A stretch of DNA of 46,790 nucleotides from RGIG9041 sp045541455 (GCA_045541455.1 JAZQJA010000038.1:1-46790), one strand, 5' to 3'. Shown: positions 1 to 9,362, counted from the first letter of the stretch. Notes: a model not told the origin generated them from the letters alone. A program made the numbers and translations.

Positions 1-81
1 TTCCGAACACGGTAGTTAAGCTTCGTTGTGCAGACAATACTTGGCTGGCGACGGCCCGGGAAGATATGTTATGCCGACACC
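1..81 (+). rRNA. rrf: 5S ribosomal RNA, 3' part
   Basis: The first ~81 bases read as the 3' two thirds of a bacterial 5S rRNA: the conserved CCGAACACGG-AGTTAAGC block (with one change) lies at 3-20, and the molecule ends with a GCCGACACC-type 3' helix strand at 73-81. The 5' end is outside the window. It is followed within 10 bases by a strong terminator, so this is the end of an rRNA operon reading into the window. Confidence 0.9.
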
Positions 82-87
82 TTTTTT

Positions 88-117
88 AAGGAGTCACTAC
101 TTAGTGGCTCCTTTTTG
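88..117 (+). terminator. Intrinsic terminator of the rRNA operon
   Basis: A 12-bp stem (88-99 paired with 102-113, one G-T pair) is followed by a T-run at 112-116, just after the 5S 3' end. Confidence 0.9.
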
Positions 118-197
118 TTTTGTGTGTTAAAAATAGACAAATTTCACTTTTATGTATTGTTAAAATTACTAAAAGTAATGCTTTTTTATTCAAACTG

Positions 198-226
198 TTG
201 AAAAATTTTATTAATAATTATATAAT
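198..226 (+). promoter_or_regulatory. Sigma-A-type promoter for the metallophosphoesterase gene
   Basis: TTGAAA at 198-203, a 17-bp spacer, and TATAAT at 221-226. Predicted transcription start is near 233, giving a leader of about 37 nt before the ATG at 270. Confidence 0.7.
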
Positions 227-269
227 TTATAATGAAATATTATTAAAATATAAGAAAAGAGGTTTTGTA

Positions 270-3200
270 ATGAAAAGAGTTATTGCAGGAATTTTAACTT
301 TATGTATGATGTTTTCGTGTATTGTAGCAGTGCCTGCTGTTGCCGACACAACCGAAGGCCTTACAATGCGTACAGATTCATTGGTTAGTAATACATACTG
401 CACCGATTATTATTACATGAAAGATAAACTAACAGAGGTTCCGCACACGTTTGAGGCGTGGGTGAATATTCCCACCGACGTGTCAAAAAACGGTGTTATT
501 GTAGGTAACTATAACGCAATTAACTGGGCTTATGTTAATTTATCAATTCAAAGCGGTGCGCCGCGCCTTTATTACAGAAATGATATGAACATTAGCTATG
601 AAGCAAAGTTTACAGATGTTGATGTAAGAACAGGTGAGTGGACACACGTTGCAGTTACTTTAGACGCAAAAACATGTGAAGCTAAATGTTATATAAACGG
701 TGTGCTTAAACAGACTATCGGAAATATGCCTGATTTTGACACTACTGCTTTGGAAACTTTGTTTACTGTTGGCCACGACTTGCGCAGACTTAACACAGAG
801 TTTTTTAAAGGTGCGTTAAAAGGCGTTACACTCTACTCAGATGTTCGCACTGAAAGTGAAATTGCAAGTGATGTTACGGCTGTTGATTTAAATGACGACA
901 ATTTGCTTGCTTCGTACAGTATGACTGCTGACGATATGGGCAAAGACATAAAGGACAACAGTGCAAACGGCATTGATCTTGAGTATCACACAATGTGGCT
1001 TACCGAACAGGAAATGCAACAACTCCGCGGTGACACGTCCGACCGTGCGTATTCGATGGCGGTTGTAGGTGACACTCAGAAAATTACAATTTATGATTTA
1101 AATAACTCTACCACAACACTTGACACTTATTATAAGTGGATTGCTAACAATAAAGATGCACTTAACATTAAGTATGTTTTAGGTTTGGGTGATATTACCG
1201 ACACCAACGCTCAAGAGGAATATACAATTGCGAAAAATGCACTTAAAAACCTTGAAAACGTAGGCCTTGAATATTCACTTGTCCGTGGTAATCACGATGC
1301 CGGTTACCATACCACATCTTTTACAATTTTTGATGAAAACTTTTATAACGAAACAGAAACATTTACAAAGCAGTATATAACACCCGATGGTTATGAAGCG
1401 GGTATTTATAAAGCAGGCTCACTTACAAATACCTGGCGTACTTTAAAGATAGGCAGCACAGACTGGCTTATGATAACACTTGATTATGGTGCGCCTGATG
1501 ACGTGCTTGCTTGGGCGGGCGAAGTTGTTGCAGCACACCCCAACCATAAAGTTATTGTAACAACTCACGGTTATTTGTACTCAGGCGGAAAGCATTGGGA
1601 TTCAAACGACACTTCTGATGCGATTGACGACCACTGGAAAACATACGCCGGTGATACAACCACACCGTATAACAACGGTGACGGAATTTGGGAAAAGTTT
1701 GTTTCGCAGTATGCAAACATTGACCTTGTACTTTGCGGCCATATATATTACGACGATATAGAAGTGACACAGCGCAAAGGTGTTCACGGCAACACCGTAA
1801 CCGAAATGCTTATTAACCCGCAGGGTCCAGACGCTTCTATGCCGGCAACGGCGACAACAGTACACGGCTTGGGCGCTGTTGCAATGCTTTACTTTAATGA
1901 GCAGGGCGACACGGTCGATGTTGAATACTACTCGGTATTTAAAGACAGATACTTTAAAAGCGCAAACCAGTTTACAGTTGACCTTAACAGCACAGATACA
2001 GTTGTTGAGCCAGAAACTGTTTACGACGGTAGGGCTAAAAAACCTATGGGTCAAGGTACTGAGCAATCACCATACCTTGTTAACGATGCAGGCCACCTTT
2101 TGTGGATGAGCGAGTATATACGCAACGGCACCAAAAAGGCTGCTGACTTTGACGGTGTGTACTTTAAACAGACAAGCGATATTGACCTTGGCGGTACTGC
2201 GATTAAACAGATTGGTTACGGCTTTACCAGCATGACATCAATGGCAGCTTTTGGCGGTGTTTACGACGGTCAGGGCTATTCAATTAAAAACGGTACGCTT
2301 GAAACAAACCATGCAAACAAAGCGTTTACCAGAAACTACAGTTACGGTTTGTTTGGCGCAATTTACGGCGCTACTGTTAAAAATGTTGTTCTTGACAATG
2401 TAAATATTATGGGACGCGGTGTAACAGGCGGAATTGTTGGTATTGCTGCAGCACCTACAGATGCCGCGGCGGCGTGCAATTTTAACGTTATTGAAAACTG
2501 CAAAGTAAAAGATAACTGCAGAATACTCACTTGTTTACCGACAAATGCGACTGTAAACATTTCTGTATACGACAATGACAATCGCGCCGGTATGGTGGGC
2601 GGCATTGTCGGTATGGCTCAGTCGACAACTATTGAAAAATGTGTTTGCGAGTCGGAAATTAAAGTTAAAGGTATATTTATACACGCGGGCGGCATTGCCG
2701 CAGCTGCCGGACTTAACAGCGTTGTTAACAACTGCGCATTTACCGGCGGTATTGAAATTACTGACGGTACAGACGTTGCACAAACTTGTTCTGTCGGTGG
2801 TATTGTAGGTTTTGTAACACCACTTACAGGCACTACAGGCAAGTACAGTGCGCTTGCAGGATATTTGCATATTACAAACTGCTATAACAACGGATATATT
2901 AATTATACAGGAACAGCAGCTTTTGCTAAAACTTTGCATCGCGGCGGTATTTTGGGCTTTGGCGGAACACTTAAAACCGCAGCAGCGCCCAGCGGCAGCG
3001 AGTACACTTACCTTATAGAAAACTGCCATAACCTCTATCCTATAACAAACAACACAAATATTACAACAACTGCAACTGCAGGTATATTGGGCAAGGGCCA
3101 AAAAGGTCAGGCAACAACTGATATTTTGTATATTAAAGACTCAACATCGGTTGCAGTAGAATACAGACCGCAAGCAGCAAGCCACACAAATAACAACATA

Positions 3201-5300
3201 TATACAACACAGAATGCAGGCTATGTTGTTGTAGTGTCAGACAGCGAAACACCGCTTGAACCGCTTTCGCCCGAGCAGGTTAAAGTGTATACTAATGCAA
3301 TTGATAATGTAATTGCACAGTCACTTACAAAACCTTGCGGCAGCGGAACAAAAGAAGATCCGTATATTATCGACAGCGTGCAGGCGCTTGACTGGATGTC
3401 GCAAAGCGTTGTAAGGGGCGGCACAGCAAGCTTTAACGGTGTATACTTTAAACAGACAAAAGATATTGACCTTGCAGGCGGCAGCATAAATCCAATTGGT
3501 TATTATTTCCTTGACGAAACCGATATGGCAGCGTTTGGCGGTATTTACGACGGTCAGGGCTATCATATTAAAAACGGTGTTATAGATGGCGCAAACACCA
3601 CACACGAATTTAAGAAATATTACGGTTACGGCTTGTTTGGCGTAATTTACGGCGGTACTGTTAAAAACGTTGTGCTTGACAACATTGAACTTAAATCACA
3701 CGGTGTTACCGGTATGATTGTTGGTCATGCGGCATCTGTTACAGATAACACTGCCAAAGGCGGTTTTAATACAATTGAAAATTGTCATGTTCTTGGCAAT
3801 TGTAAATTGACAGCAACTTTACCAACCGGTGTTGAAAGTGTAACGGTTGGCTTTGACGATGACACTCGCGCAGGCGTTACAGGCAGCATTGTCGGTGTTG
3901 CGACTGCAGCTAACATCAGCCATTGTTCGTCAGATCTTGATATAGCCGTATCACTTAACTTTACGCATACCGGCGGCATTGCAGCTACAGCGGGTTATAA
4001 CACTAAAATAGACCACTGTAAATTTACAGGAAGTATTAATATTACAGATACAGCTCATGCAAAGACAACAGGTATTGGCGGTATAGTTGGTATTTGTGCT
4101 CCCGGCTATGACACGTCAAGCGGAAGTATTTATTACGGTTGCAGCGGTTATTTACAGATAACAAACTGCTATAACAATGCGGATGTAAACTACAGCAATG
4201 AAGCAGATATAACATGTAGTTTACATCGCGGCGGCATTATTGGATACTGCGGTAACCTCACACTTATTGAAAAACCTGAAAACCTTGACTATTCGTACCT
4301 TATTGATAATTGCCATAACCTTTATGCACTTAAGAAAAACGCTTATATTACAAGTACTGCCAGTTATATAAGCGGTATTGTCGGCAAAGGTCAGGCAAAT
4401 AAATCGAGTTATACAGAAGATGTAATGTATATAAGAAATTCTTATACAGTTGAGGTTGAGTATCAAACAAATAAAACCAATACCTCTCAAGATAAGAATG
4501 TATACAACTGTCAAAACACAGGTTGTGTTTTGATTGTGACTGATGCACAGGATAATCTTACATCGGGAACAGACACTGCAGAAAACATTGCTTTGAAATA
4601 TACAAATGCAATTGACAATGCTATCAACACAAAACTCGCTGAAAATTCAACTGCATCATTGAATAATATCGCTTATACTACAGTTGCGGCTGCAGTTGCT
4701 GCTGCAAATGAAAATGGTGGAACGGTAATAGTTAACCGTAATTCAAATGAAAATGCTGACATAATTTTGGGCGATGGTGCAACACTTGATCTTAACGGTA
4801 AAGAACTTACTGTTTTATCACTCACATCGCTTAACGGTTCACAGGTTAAAGACAGCGGCGAAAAGGCAGCAAAACTTTTAACCGAAAATGCAGCGATTTC
4901 AAGCGCAAACGAACTTGTACCGTATATTGTAAGCGGCGGTTATTCATTTGCTCCTGTTAATATGCAGGCAAAACGATTGACAGCAAACGAGGGCGAGTAT
5001 AAGCTGGCATTTAAGCCGATTGTCAGTGATATTGATTTGACAAGTGAAATTTTTGGCGCTGATATTGATGATGAATACAGCCTTACAGCACACATTACCT
5101 GGGACGGCAGTGATACAGGTGTAACTGCAAGCGCAGGCAAAGACTTATTAAATAAAGTGTTCTGTGAAACAGGTATTAACAACAAACGTGCATTTACTTT
5201 AACAGTAAGAAATTATGCAGGTCTCACAAATGTTAAGGTTGTTATAAACCTCACTTTAAACGGCGTTACAAAGCACAGCGAAACATTTAGTATTAACTGA
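270..5300 (+). CDS. Giant secreted metallophosphoesterase with LamG-like domain and two GLUG-like repeat blocks
   Basis: The start at 270 was chosen because AGAGG (258-262) precedes it and it opens a signal peptide (MKRVIAGILTLCMMF, cleavage likely after AVPAVA); an open frame reaches back to 120 but would put 50 unrelated residues before the signal. The product is 1676 aa. Residues ~25-235 resemble a concanavalin/LamG fold. Residues ~260-560 form a calcineurin-like phosphoesterase with VGDTQ, GLGDITD, RGNHD, VTTHG and CGH motifs; motif I has Gln where many members have His, as in CSTP1-like enzymes. From ~592 and ~1023 two homologous blocks of ~430 residues begin (GxGTExxPY... LWMSEYIRNG / LDWMSQSVVRGG), each with FGGVYDGQGY, GYGLFG and GGIVG segments of GLUG type. 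The last ~220 residues look beta-rich. No LPXTG or S-layer anchor is visible. Probably hydrolyses extracellular phosphoesters while bound to a glycan or surface; the substrate is unknown. Confidence 0.88.
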   Translation: MKRVIAGILTLCMMFSCIVAVPAVADTTEGLTMRTDSLVSNTYCTDYYYMKDKLTEVPHTFEAWVNIPTDVSKNGVIVGNYNAINWAYVNLSIQSGAPRLYYRNDMNISYEAKFTDVDVRTGEWTHVAVTLDAKTCEAKCYINGVLKQTIGNMPDFDTTALETLFTVGHDLRRLNTEFFKGALKGVTLYSDVRTESEIASDVTAVDLNDDNLLASYSMTADDMGKDIKDNSANGIDLEYHTMWLTEQEMQQLRGDTSDRAYSMAVVGDTQKITIYDLNNSTTTLDTYYKWIANNKDALNIKYVLGLGDITDTNAQEEYTIAKNALKNLENVGLEYSLVRGNHDAGYHTTSFTIFDENFYNETETFTKQYITPDGYEAGIYKAGSLTNTWRTLKIGSTDWLMITLDYGAPDDVLAWAGEVVAAHPNHKVIVTTHGYLYSGGKHWDSNDTSDAIDDHWKTYAGDTTTPYNNGDGIWEKFVSQYANIDLVLCGHIYYDDIEVTQRKGVHGNTVTEMLINPQGPDASMPATATTVHGLGAVAMLYFNEQGDTVDVEYYSVFKDRYFKSANQFTVDLNSTDTVVEPETVYDGRAKKPMGQGTEQSPYLVNDAGHLLWMSEYIRNGTKKAADFDGVYFKQTSDIDLGGTAIKQIGYGFTSMTSMAAFGGVYDGQGYSIKNGTLETNHANKAFTRNYSYGLFGAIYGATVKNVVLDNVNIMGRGVTGGIVGIAAAPTDAAAACNFNVIENCKVKDNCRILTCLPTNATVNISVYDNDNRAGMVGGIVGMAQSTTIEKCVCESEIKVKGIFIHAGGIAAAAGLNSVVNNCAFTGGIEITDGTDVAQTCSVGGIVGFVTPLTGTTGKYSALAGYLHITNCYNNGYINYTGTAAFAKTLHRGGILGFGGTLKTAAAPSGSEYTYLIENCHNLYPITNNTNITTTATAGILGKGQKGQATTDILYIKDSTSVAVEYRPQAASHTNNNIYTTQNAGYVVVVSDSETPLEPLSPEQVKVYTNAIDNVIAQSLTKPCGSGTKEDPYIIDSVQALDWMSQSVVRGGTASFNGVYFKQTKDIDLAGGSINPIGYYFLDETDMAAFGGIYDGQGYHIKNGVIDGANTTHEFKKYYGYGLFGVIYGGTVKNVVLDNIELKSHGVTGMIVGHAASVTDNTAKGGFNTIENCHVLGNCKLTATLPTGVESVTVGFDDDTRAGVTGSIVGVATAANISHCSSDLDIAVSLNFTHTGGIAATAGYNTKIDHCKFTGSINITDTAHAKTTGIGGIVGICAPGYDTSSGSIYYGCSGYLQITNCYNNADVNYSNEADITCSLHRGGIIGYCGNLTLIEKPENLDYSYLIDNCHNLYALKKNAYITSTASYISGIVGKGQANKSSYTEDVMYIRNSYTVEVEYQTNKTNTSQDKNVYNCQNTGCVLIVTDAQDNLTSGTDTAENIALKYTNAIDNAINTKLAENSTASLNNIAYTTVAAAVAAANENGGTVIVNRNSNENADIILGDGATLDLNGKELTVLSLTSLNGSQVKDSGEKAAKLLTENAAISSANELVPYIVSGGYSFAPVNMQAKRLTANEGEYKLAFKPIVSDIDLTSEIFGADIDDEYSLTAHITWDGSDTGVTASAGKDLLNKVFCETGINNKRAFTLTVRNYAGLTNVKVVINLTLNGVTKHSETFSIN

Positions 5301-5314
5301 TAGTTTTAAAAATA

Positions 5315-5349
5315 TAAAAAGTCGGAAACTTTTGTTTCCGACTTTTTTT
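5315..5349 (+). terminator. Intrinsic terminator after the metallophosphoesterase gene
   Basis: GTCGGAAAC (5321-5329) pairs with GTTTCCGAC (5334-5342); flanking A/T runs extend the stem and a run of seven T follows. Confidence 0.9.
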
Positions 5350-5435
5350 AGTGGCTGTGTCAAGTACTTTTGTTTGATGTTTTGTGATTATTTTTTGCTT
5401 TTATATGACCTGTTAAAATGTTATGCCAAAAAGGG

Positions 5436-5464
5436 TTGACACACAATATATTGTGTGATATTCT
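5436..5464 (+). promoter_or_regulatory. nrdDG promoter
   Basis: TTGACA at 5436-5441, a 17-bp spacer, and TATTCT at 5459-5464. The spacer is occupied by a perfect palindrome matching the NrdR box, so promoter and operator overlap. Confidence 0.75.
5441..5456 (+). promoter_or_regulatory. NrdR box 1 (perfect palindrome)
   Basis: ACACAATATATTGTGT is a perfect 16-bp palindrome matching the NrdR box pattern. It covers the space between the -35 and -10 hexamers of the nrdDG promoter, a position that suits repression by NrdR when dATP is abundant. Confidence 0.85.
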
Positions 5465-5470
5465 ATTTAT

Positions 5471-5486
5471 ACACAAAAAATATTGT
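5471..5486 (+). promoter_or_regulatory. NrdR box 2 (degenerate)
   Basis: ACACAAAAAATATTGT keeps both half-site ends of box 1 and lies exactly 30 bp downstream of it, start to start. Paired NrdR boxes about three helical turns apart are the known arrangement for this repressor. Confidence 0.7.
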
Positions 5487-5512
5487 ATTTTTACATAAAT
5501 TGGGAGGAAGCT

Positions 5513-7687
5513 ATGAAAATTATCAAAAGAAGCGGCACAGAGGTTGATTTTGACAGACAAAAGATAGTCATAGCGATTACAAAAGCAAACGAGAGCGTTA
5601 TACCAAGCGAGCGAATGACAGACATTCAGATTAAGCGTATAGCAGAAGATGTTGAGATGGCAGCCATGAATATGAACAGGGCTCTCAGCGTTGAGGAGAT
5701 TCAGGATATGGTTGAGGACCAGATTATGAATCAGCGCGCATTTTCGGTTGCAAGACGCTACATCACTTACAGATACACAAGAGAACTTGTGCGTAAGTCG
5801 AATACAACAGACGATCAGATTTTATCGCTTATAGAGTGCAACAACGAAGAAGTAAAGCAGGAAAATTCTAATAAAAATCCGACTGTAAACAGCGTACAGC
5901 GCGACTATATGGCGGGTGAGGTTAGTAAAGATATTACCAGAAGAATTTTGTTGCCTCAGGATATTGTTGCAGCGCACGACGAAGGTATTATCCATTTTCA
6001 CGACGCTGACTATTTTGCGCAGCACATGCACAACTGCGACCTTGTAAACCTTGAGGATATGCTTCAAAACGGTACTGTTATAAGCGGGACTATGATTGAA
6101 AAGCCACATTCTTTTTCGACGGCTTGTAACATTGCAACACAGATAATCGCTCAGGTTGCATCCAGCCAGTACGGCGGTCAGTCAATCAGCCTTACACACC
6201 TTGCACCTTTTGTTGACATAAGCCGTAAACGCATTAGAAAAGAGGTTGTTGAAGAATTTGATGCAGAGGGTGTAAAAGCAGACGAAAAAGCAATTGAAAA
6301 TATTGTTGAAAAGCGTTTGCGCGACGAAATCAGCCGCGGTGTTCAAACAATTCAGTATCAAGTTGTAACACTTATGACAACAAACGGTCAGGCTCCGTTT
6401 GTAACTGTGTTTATGTATCTTAACGAGGCGGCAAACGAGCGTGAAAAGCAAGACCTTGCTATGATTATCGAGGAAACTCTAAATCAGCGTTACCGCGGTG
6501 TTAAAAACCAAAATGGTGTTTGGATTACACCGGCTTTTCCTAAACTCATTTATGTTCTTGAAGAGGATAACATTCATGAGGACAGCAAGTATTATTATCT
6601 TACAAAACTTGCGGCTAAATGTACTGCAAAGCGTATGGTTCCCGATTACATTTCGGAGAAGATAATGCTTCAGAATAAAATTGACAAAAATGGCGACGGC
6701 CATTGCTATACCTGTATGGGTTGCCGTTCTTTCCTTACACCTTTCGTGGATGAAGACGGAAAGCCCAAGTACTACGGTAGATTTAATCAGGGCGTTGTCA
6801 CTGTAAACCTTGTTGATATTGGTCTTTCGGCTGATAAGGATATGGACAAGTTCTGGGAGATTTTTGATAAGAGAATGGAACTTTGCCATAGGGCACTTCA
6901 GTGCAGACATGAACGTCTTACAGGTACTGTTTCAGACGCAGCTCCGATACTTTGGCAGCACGGCGCATTGCTTCGTTTAAAGAGCGGTGAGACAATTGAC
7001 AAGTATCTGCATGGCGGTTATTCAACAATCTCACTTGGTTATGCAGGACTTTGGGAATGTGTTTACGCGATGACCGGTAAAAAACTTACCGAGGCAGATG
7101 GCGAGAGTTTCGGCCTTGAGATTATGAGAAAACTCAACGAGTACACAGCTAAGTGGAAGGCTGCAGAAAACATTGACTACAGCCTTTACGGCACACCGCT
7201 TGAAAGCACAACCTATAAATTTGCTAAATGCCTGCAAAAGCGGTTTGGCATTATTAAGGGTGTTACTGATAAAACATACATTACAAACAGTTATCACATC
7301 CATGTAACAGAGGATATTGATGCGTTTGCAAAACTTGCGCTTGAAGCTAAGTTCCAGGCACTTTCACCTGGCGGTGCCATCTCGTATGTAGAAGTACCCA
7401 ATATGAACGACAACCTTGACGCTGTGCTTCAGGTAATGAACTTTATTTATCATAATATTATGTATGCAGAGCTTAACACAAAGAGTGATTATTGCCAAAA
7501 CTGCGGTTACGACGGCGAAATTAATATTGTTGAGCAAGACGGCAAACTTGTATGGGAATGCCCCAACTGCAAAAACCGTGACCAATCGAAAATGAATGTT
7601 GCACGCCGCACCTGCGGTTATATCGGCACTCAGTATTGGAATCAGGGCAGAACACAAGAGATTAAAGAGAGAGTGCTTCATCTGTAA
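5513..7687 (+). CDS. nrdD: Anaerobic (class III) ribonucleoside-triphosphate reductase
   Basis: Oxygen-sensitive glycyl-radical enzyme that reduces ribonucleoside triphosphates to dNTPs, 724 aa. GGGAGGAAG (5502-5510) directly precedes the ATG at 5513. Residues 1 to ~90 form an ATP-cone (MKIIKRSGTEVDFDRQKI), the allosteric site for ATP/dATP. The Cys-rich active-site segment CYTCMGC is at 398-404. The C-terminal zinc site has C661, C664, C683 and C686, and the glycyl radical motif RTCGYIG places the radical on Gly702, 23 residues from the C-terminus. It overlaps nrdG, its activase, by one base (TAATG), so the two are coupled. Two NrdR boxes lie on the promoter. All expected catalytic features are present; length is normal for the family. 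Confidence 0.97.
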   Translation: MKIIKRSGTEVDFDRQKIVIAITKANESVIPSERMTDIQIKRIAEDVEMAAMNMNRALSVEEIQDMVEDQIMNQRAFSVARRYITYRYTRELVRKSNTTDDQILSLIECNNEEVKQENSNKNPTVNSVQRDYMAGEVSKDITRRILLPQDIVAAHDEGIIHFHDADYFAQHMHNCDLVNLEDMLQNGTVISGTMIEKPHSFSTACNIATQIIAQVASSQYGGQSISLTHLAPFVDISRKRIRKEVVEEFDAEGVKADEKAIENIVEKRLRDEISRGVQTIQYQVVTLMTTNGQAPFVTVFMYLNEAANEREKQDLAMIIEETLNQRYRGVKNQNGVWITPAFPKLIYVLEEDNIHEDSKYYYLTKLAAKCTAKRMVPDYISEKIMLQNKIDKNGDGHCYTCMGCRSFLTPFVDEDGKPKYYGRFNQGVVTVNLVDIGLSADKDMDKFWEIFDKRMELCHRALQCRHERLTGTVSDAAPILWQHGALLRLKSGETIDKYLHGGYSTISLGYAGLWECVYAMTGKKLTEADGESFGLEIMRKLNEYTAKWKAAENIDYSLYGTPLESTTYKFAKCLQKRFGIIKGVTDKTYITNSYHIHVTEDIDAFAKLALEAKFQALSPGGAISYVEVPNMNDNLDAVLQVMNFIYHNIMYAELNTKSDYCQNCGYDGEINIVEQDGKLVWECPNCKNRDQSKMNVARRTCGYIGTQYWNQGRTQEIKERVLHL

Positions 7688-8205
7688 TGAATTACGGTGA
7701 GATTAAAAAAACAGATATTGCAAACGGGGTCGGGGTGCGCGTGTCGCTCTTCGTCTCCGGTTGCCGTCATCATTGTCCAGACTGTTTTAACAGTATGACA
7801 TGGGATTTTAATTACGGCAAAGAATTTACCAAAGACACAGAGGATGAGATAATCGAGTTGCTCTCGCGGCCGTATATCCGCGGGCTTACCCTTATCGGCG
7901 GTGAGCCGATGGAAAAGGAAAACCAACTTGGGCTTATAAATCTGTTAAGACGGGTAAAAGAAAACCTTGCAAGTAAGGATATATGGTGTTACAGCGGATT
8001 TACTTTTGAAGAACTTACTGGTGACAGCCGTGCGCGCTGTGAGGTCACAGACGAGATATTGAGTTATATTGACGTGCTTGTTGACGGTAGGTTTGACAAG
8101 ACAAAACGCAACCTTATGTTACGTTTTCGCGGTTCTGAAAACCAGCGCATTATAGATGTTAAAAAGACACTTGAGAGTGGACAAATAACATTATGGACAG
8201 AATAA
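7687..8205 (+). CDS. nrdG: Anaerobic ribonucleotide reductase activating protein (radical SAM)
   Basis: The 172-aa NrdG activase uses a [4Fe-4S] cluster and S-adenosylmethionine to generate the glycyl radical on NrdD. The cluster motif CRHHCPDC is visible at C26, C30 and C33 (C-x3-C-x2-C, as in NrdG), followed by the GGEPM-type SAM-binding segment (IGGEPMEKENQ). Its ATG shares a base with the nrdD stop codon. The last 29 codons (from 8116) fall in a 91-bp stretch that recurs 1532 bp downstream with three substitutions, ending at an identical stop codon. This suggests a cassette was inserted at the end of the gene and that the 3' end now seen here may have been supplied by the insertion. The reading frame is intact. 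Confidence 0.96.
   Translation: MNYGEIKKTDIANGVGVRVSLFVSGCRHHCPDCFNSMTWDFNYGKEFTKDTEDEIIELLSRPYIRGLTLIGGEPMEKENQLGLINLLRRVKENLASKDIWCYSGFTFEELTGDSRARCEVTDEILSYIDVLVDGRFDKTKRNLMLRFRGSENQRIIDVKKTLESGQITLWTE
8115..8205 (+). repeat. Left direct repeat: nrdG 3' end
   Basis: 91 bases identical at 88 positions to 9647-9737. Substitutions: GGT/GGC (silent), TCT/TTT (Ser to Phe) and ACA/ACT (silent), so both copies could serve as a working gene end. Together with the right copy it bounds a 1.44-kb cassette. Confidence 0.9.
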
Positions 8206-8210
8206 CAACT

Positions 8211-8272
8211 GGGCCACCACCCGCAATTAAAATTGCGGGTGGGTACACCGAAGCCTTGTTGTGTTTACAATA
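8211..8272 (-). repeat. Palindromic intergenic repeat, copy A
   Basis: Read on the minus strand this is the same element as at 24892 and 26735: ATTGTRAACACAACAAGG, then a GGTACCC-like block, then a hairpin. Here the hairpin is perfect, with 8217-8228 pairing 8231-8242 around a two-base loop. It lies inside the nrdG-end cassette, next to a terminator, between the convergent nrdG and lipoprotein genes. Confidence 0.8.
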
Positions 8273-8302
8273 AAAACCCGATGAAAATTCATCGGGTTTT
8301 TT
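8272..8302. terminator. Bidirectional terminator between nrdG and the lipoprotein gene
   Basis: AAAAACCCGATGAA and TTCATCGGGTTTTTT flank a three-base loop. A/T runs on both sides make it usable from either direction. Confidence 0.88.
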
Positions 8303-8303
8303 A

Positions 8304-8942
8304 TTAATCTGTAATAACTTGCAAAGCGGAAAGTTCCTGCTTTACGGTATCGGAAGAAAAAGAAAAGTTGTCATATTCCACATCTACATCACAGGTGTAA
8401 TTTCCGTTTTGGTCCTTCGGGTAGTAACCAAGCCGATTTGCTACAGGATAATATCCGTCATACCCTTCACACACATCGTCTACATACTGTAACAGCAAAA
8501 TGCAATCCTGTCCAACCTCTAAATCCACTCTTTCAAGCGGTGTTTCTAATATGCTTTTTTCATCCTCACCGTATAAAATCAAGTCCGAATTCAGTCCGTA
8601 GCCGTTATAGGTCATAACATTTATGGTGTCACCGTTGTAGTCACCTTTATACTTTTCGTTTATTTGTACTGTATATTCCGCAATCTGACAATTCACAAGC
8701 GCTTTACCGCTGCTGTCTAAAGCCGTACCGTCGGGGTTTGTCATTGTTTCAAAATTTTTGCTGACAACTTTACCCTCAATTATAATTTCGGCGCGCGAAA
8801 TCAAATCTTGCTTATAAAGCTTTTCTTTAGTGGTATTTATGGAAATAAAATCTTTTTCTACCGGTTTGGTTTGACACCCGCTCATTAATATACAAAAAAT
8901 AAGCAAAAAAGAAACTATTGTGATTGTTTTTAATTGTTTCAT
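8304..8942 (-). CDS. Predicted lipoprotein of unknown function
   Basis: 212 aa. A signal sequence ends in a lipobox (LMSGC), so the mature protein should begin at the Cys near residue 22 and be anchored to the outer face of the membrane. The rest is acidic and contains short beta-like stretches (YTVQINEKYKGDYNGDTINV), but I recognise no family or catalytic motif. GAAAGGAG precedes the ATG. It lies 15 bp downstream of the truncated metalloprotease on the same strand and inside the cassette bounded by the nrdG-end repeats, so the two probably moved together. A role linked to the protease (substrate, inhibitor or anchor) is conceivable but only inferred from position. Confidence 0.8.
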   Translation of the reverse strand: MKQLKTITIVSFLLIFCILMSGCQTKPVEKDFISINTTKEKLYKQDLISRAEIIIEGKVVSKNFETMTNPDGTALDSSGKALVNCQIAEYTVQINEKYKGDYNGDTINVMTYNGYGLNSDLILYGEDEKSILETPLERVDLEVGQDCILLLQYVDDVCEGYDGYYPVANRLGYYPKDQNGNYTCDVDVEYDNFSFSSDTVKQELSALQVITD

Positions 8943-8957
8943 ATCTTTACTCCTTTC

Positions 8958-9362
8958 TCACAATAATCCATATAAACGTTTCATGGCTTGTATATCATAC
9001 TCATGAGGTGAATTTTTCTTAGTTTCACCGTAAGCACAACTTCCATACATTGTCCACTCAGTAGCAAAAGATTCATATTTATCAGCCAACCCGATCGCAT
9101 GACCCATCTCATGAGTCATTGCATTCTGCACATTAAAGTTATTTGATGACGAAGAATTTGACCATGGCTGTGTTTTATTAATTGTAATATCAACCTCTAC
9201 AGTATAATTATTATTCCTTCTATTATAGGTTGTCATCAAAGTAGTATCATTGCTAGGTAAATAACAAGGTATGACTGTATTAATATTATCATAACTATCT
9301 AATATACTAGAAGAAACTCCTTGATTATATGCATAAGTATTTATAATTTCTCTACCTAGCAA
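8958..9362 (-). pseudogene. 5'-truncated metzincin-type zinc metalloprotease
   Basis: The 134-codon reading frame ends with a clear zinc-protease site, HEMGHAIGLADKY (HExxHxxGxxD, matrixin-like), a later Met (TMYGSC) in the place of a Met-turn, and a C-terminal YDIQAMKRLYG helix typical of small secreted Clostridia proteases. There is no signal peptide. The first usable start is a TTG at 9362 without a ribosome binding site next to it. A good AAGGAGG (9395-9401) and a promoter (9500-9529) lie upstream, but no ATG, GTG or TTG in this frame follows that site at normal spacing; the frame is open for a few more codons without a start. I read it as a gene that lost its 5' part. A short cytosolic protein using the TTG remains possible. 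Confidence 0.6.

Noticed and set aside
2535..3101. Long open frame on the minus strand inside the metallophosphoesterase gene (188 codons), plus several more over the repeats
   Set aside because: Low-complexity Cys/Val-rich translation, no ribosome binding site, antisense to a clear coding sequence; caused by the repeat composition.
8304..9362. Toxin-antitoxin or defence pair in the nrdG cassette
   Set aside because: A lipoprotein and a truncated secreted-type protease do not match known pairs, and there is no autoregulatory DNA-binding protein.
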